Of a stretch of DNA of 5,169 nucleotides, positions 4,454-5,169 are shown piece after piece (position 1 is the stretch's first letter; each line of letters begins with the position of its first letter). Source of the DNA: an uncultured Actinomycetes bacterium (GTDB lineage: Bacteria; Actinomycetota; Acidimicrobiia; Acidimicrobiales; RAAP-2); assembly GCA_903893955.1 (NCBI GenBank), contig CAITOG010000317.1, positions 1 to 5,169 of the forward strand, written 5' to 3'. The notes below the pieces were generated by a model. That model did not search any database. It saw nothing but the letters and a program-made list of their open reading frames with translations, and was not told the origin of the DNA. The position numbers were made by a program, and so were the translations under genes.

Positions 4454-5169
4454 CGAGAGGCCCGCCCCCGGACCAGCTCGAGCCGTCGGATGACCTCTGC
4501 CCGACCGAGCAGGGCAAGCGACTCGAAGAGTGGTGGTCCGACGCTGCGGCCGGTCACCGCCACCCTGATCGGAGCCTGCGTCTTGCGGAGCTTCATCCCA
4601 AGTCCGTCAGAGAGACCGACGGTCGCCTCATGGAGCACCGTCGGCTCGAACGCGGCGCTGGCATAGGCGTCCAGGGCTGCGTCGAGGATCTGTCCTGCGG
4701 CCGCATCGGACTCGATGGTCTTGCTCACCGCCGCCTCGTCGTACGCCGGCTCCTCCAGGAAAAGGAAATCGATCATGCCCGGCACCTCGGAGAGCATCGA
4801 GACCCGCTCTTGGACGAACGGTGAGATCGATCGGAACTGCTGTTCGTCAAATCGATCAGCTGGCCACGGTGGCCCATCACCCTCGGGCCGCCACGCGCCC
4901 TCAACCGGTGCGACCCAAGGACGACACGCCTCGACGAACTCGTCGAGGCTCATCGACCGGATGTACTCCCCATTGATGTGTGTGAGCTTGGCCACATCGA
5001 AGAACGCGGGCGCGTGGTGCACTGCCTCGAGCCGGAACTCGTCGATGAGCACCTGCCGGTCGACGATCTCGGCGTCACCCGGCGGGCTCCACCCGAGCAG
5101 CGCGAGGTAGTTGACGAAGGCGTCAGGAAGGTAGCCCTTGTCCCGGTAGGACTCGACCGCCACGGGATC
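4450..5169 (-). CDS. gltX: Glutamyl-tRNA synthetase, C-terminal part (cut by the right edge)
   Basis: The last 239 residues of a class I glutamyl-tRNA synthetase, which joins glutamate to tRNA-Glu and, when non-discriminating, also to tRNA-Gln. The visible part starts just after the expected KMSKS-type loop (DPVAVESYRDKGYLP at the edge) and contains the signature GYLPDAFVNYLALLGWSP (12-29), then FDVAKL with NGEYIR (57-62, 66-71) of the stem-contact region. The rest is the alpha-helical anticodon-binding domain, ending near LGRAEVIRRLELV. The catalytic half with HIGH lies outside the window, so whether it is intact cannot be seen. It overlaps the DUF218 gene by 4 nt and lies upstream of both tRNAs it could charge. 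Confidence 0.96.
   Translation of the reverse strand, partial: DPVAVESYRDKGYLPDAFVNYLALLGWSPPGDAEIVDRQVLIDEFRLEAVHHAPAFFDVAKLTHINGEYIRSMSLDEFVEACRPWVAPVEGAWRPEGDGPPWPADRFDEQQFRSISPFVQERVSMLSEVPGMIDFLFLEEPAYDEAAVSKTIESDAAAGQILDAALDAYASAAFEPTVLHEATVGLSDGLGMKLRKTQAPIRVAVTGRSVGPPLFESLALLGRAEVIRRLELVRGRASR

Noticed and set aside
3839..4666. A 275-codon plus-strand frame
   Set aside because: It is antisense to ydcF-like and gltX genes, Arg/His-rich and without recognisable motifs.
1..5169. CRISPR arrays, insertion sequences, phage or defence genes
   Set aside because: No regularly spaced repeats, transposase, or defence-type motifs were seen; the genes are housekeeping or small unknown proteins.

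Overview
This is a GC-rich bacterial window, most likely from an actinobacterium (Actinomycetota). The reasons are high G+C, GTG starts, weak -35 elements, hairpins without T-tracts, and a glutamyl-tRNA synthetase lying next to tRNA-Gln and tRNA-Glu. An Acidimicrobiia-like lineage is a guess from the feel of the proteins. Almost everything is coded on the minus strand, so the biological reading order runs from the right edge to the left.

Right part (5169 to 3594, minus): the C-terminal 239 residues of glutamyl-tRNA synthetase (gltX). It overlaps by 4 nt a membrane-anchored YdcF/DUF218 protein, which in turn runs 15 nt into tRNA-Gln(CTG). tRNA-Glu(CTC) with an encoded CCA follows, then a GC-rich hairpin that may end transcription. 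This looks like one transcription unit joining the synthetase to the two tRNAs it would charge if it is non-discriminating. The two tRNAs differ at the positions expected if Gln-tRNA is made by the GatCAB amidotransferase route.

Middle (3484 to 2895): the only convincing plus-strand gene starts at 3119 with a good ribosome binding site. Its N-terminus resembles the start of the RibD-C/dihydrofolate-reductase-like family, but that domain is cut short and the frame ends in a hydrophobic segment. It is either a decayed gene or a chimera. The 224-nt gap to its divergent neighbour holds that neighbour's candidate promoter and a short hairpin.

Left-centre (2894 to 822, minus): an AIM24-family protein with three visible internal repeats, a small protein with a four-cysteine zinc ribbon and two membrane segments (8 nt downstream), and a GNAT acetyltransferase. 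The tight spacing suggests one operon, closed by an 8-bp hairpin at 767-800.

Left end (657 to 1, minus): two small unrecognised genes 9 nt apart, a 74-residue single-pass membrane protein with a strong ribosome binding site and a 96-residue soluble protein. A possible gene start runs off the left edge.

Most of the window is ordinary chromosomal content. The most notable points are the ydcF/tRNA-Gln overlap, the synthetase-plus-both-tRNAs cluster, and the truncated reductase-like gene.
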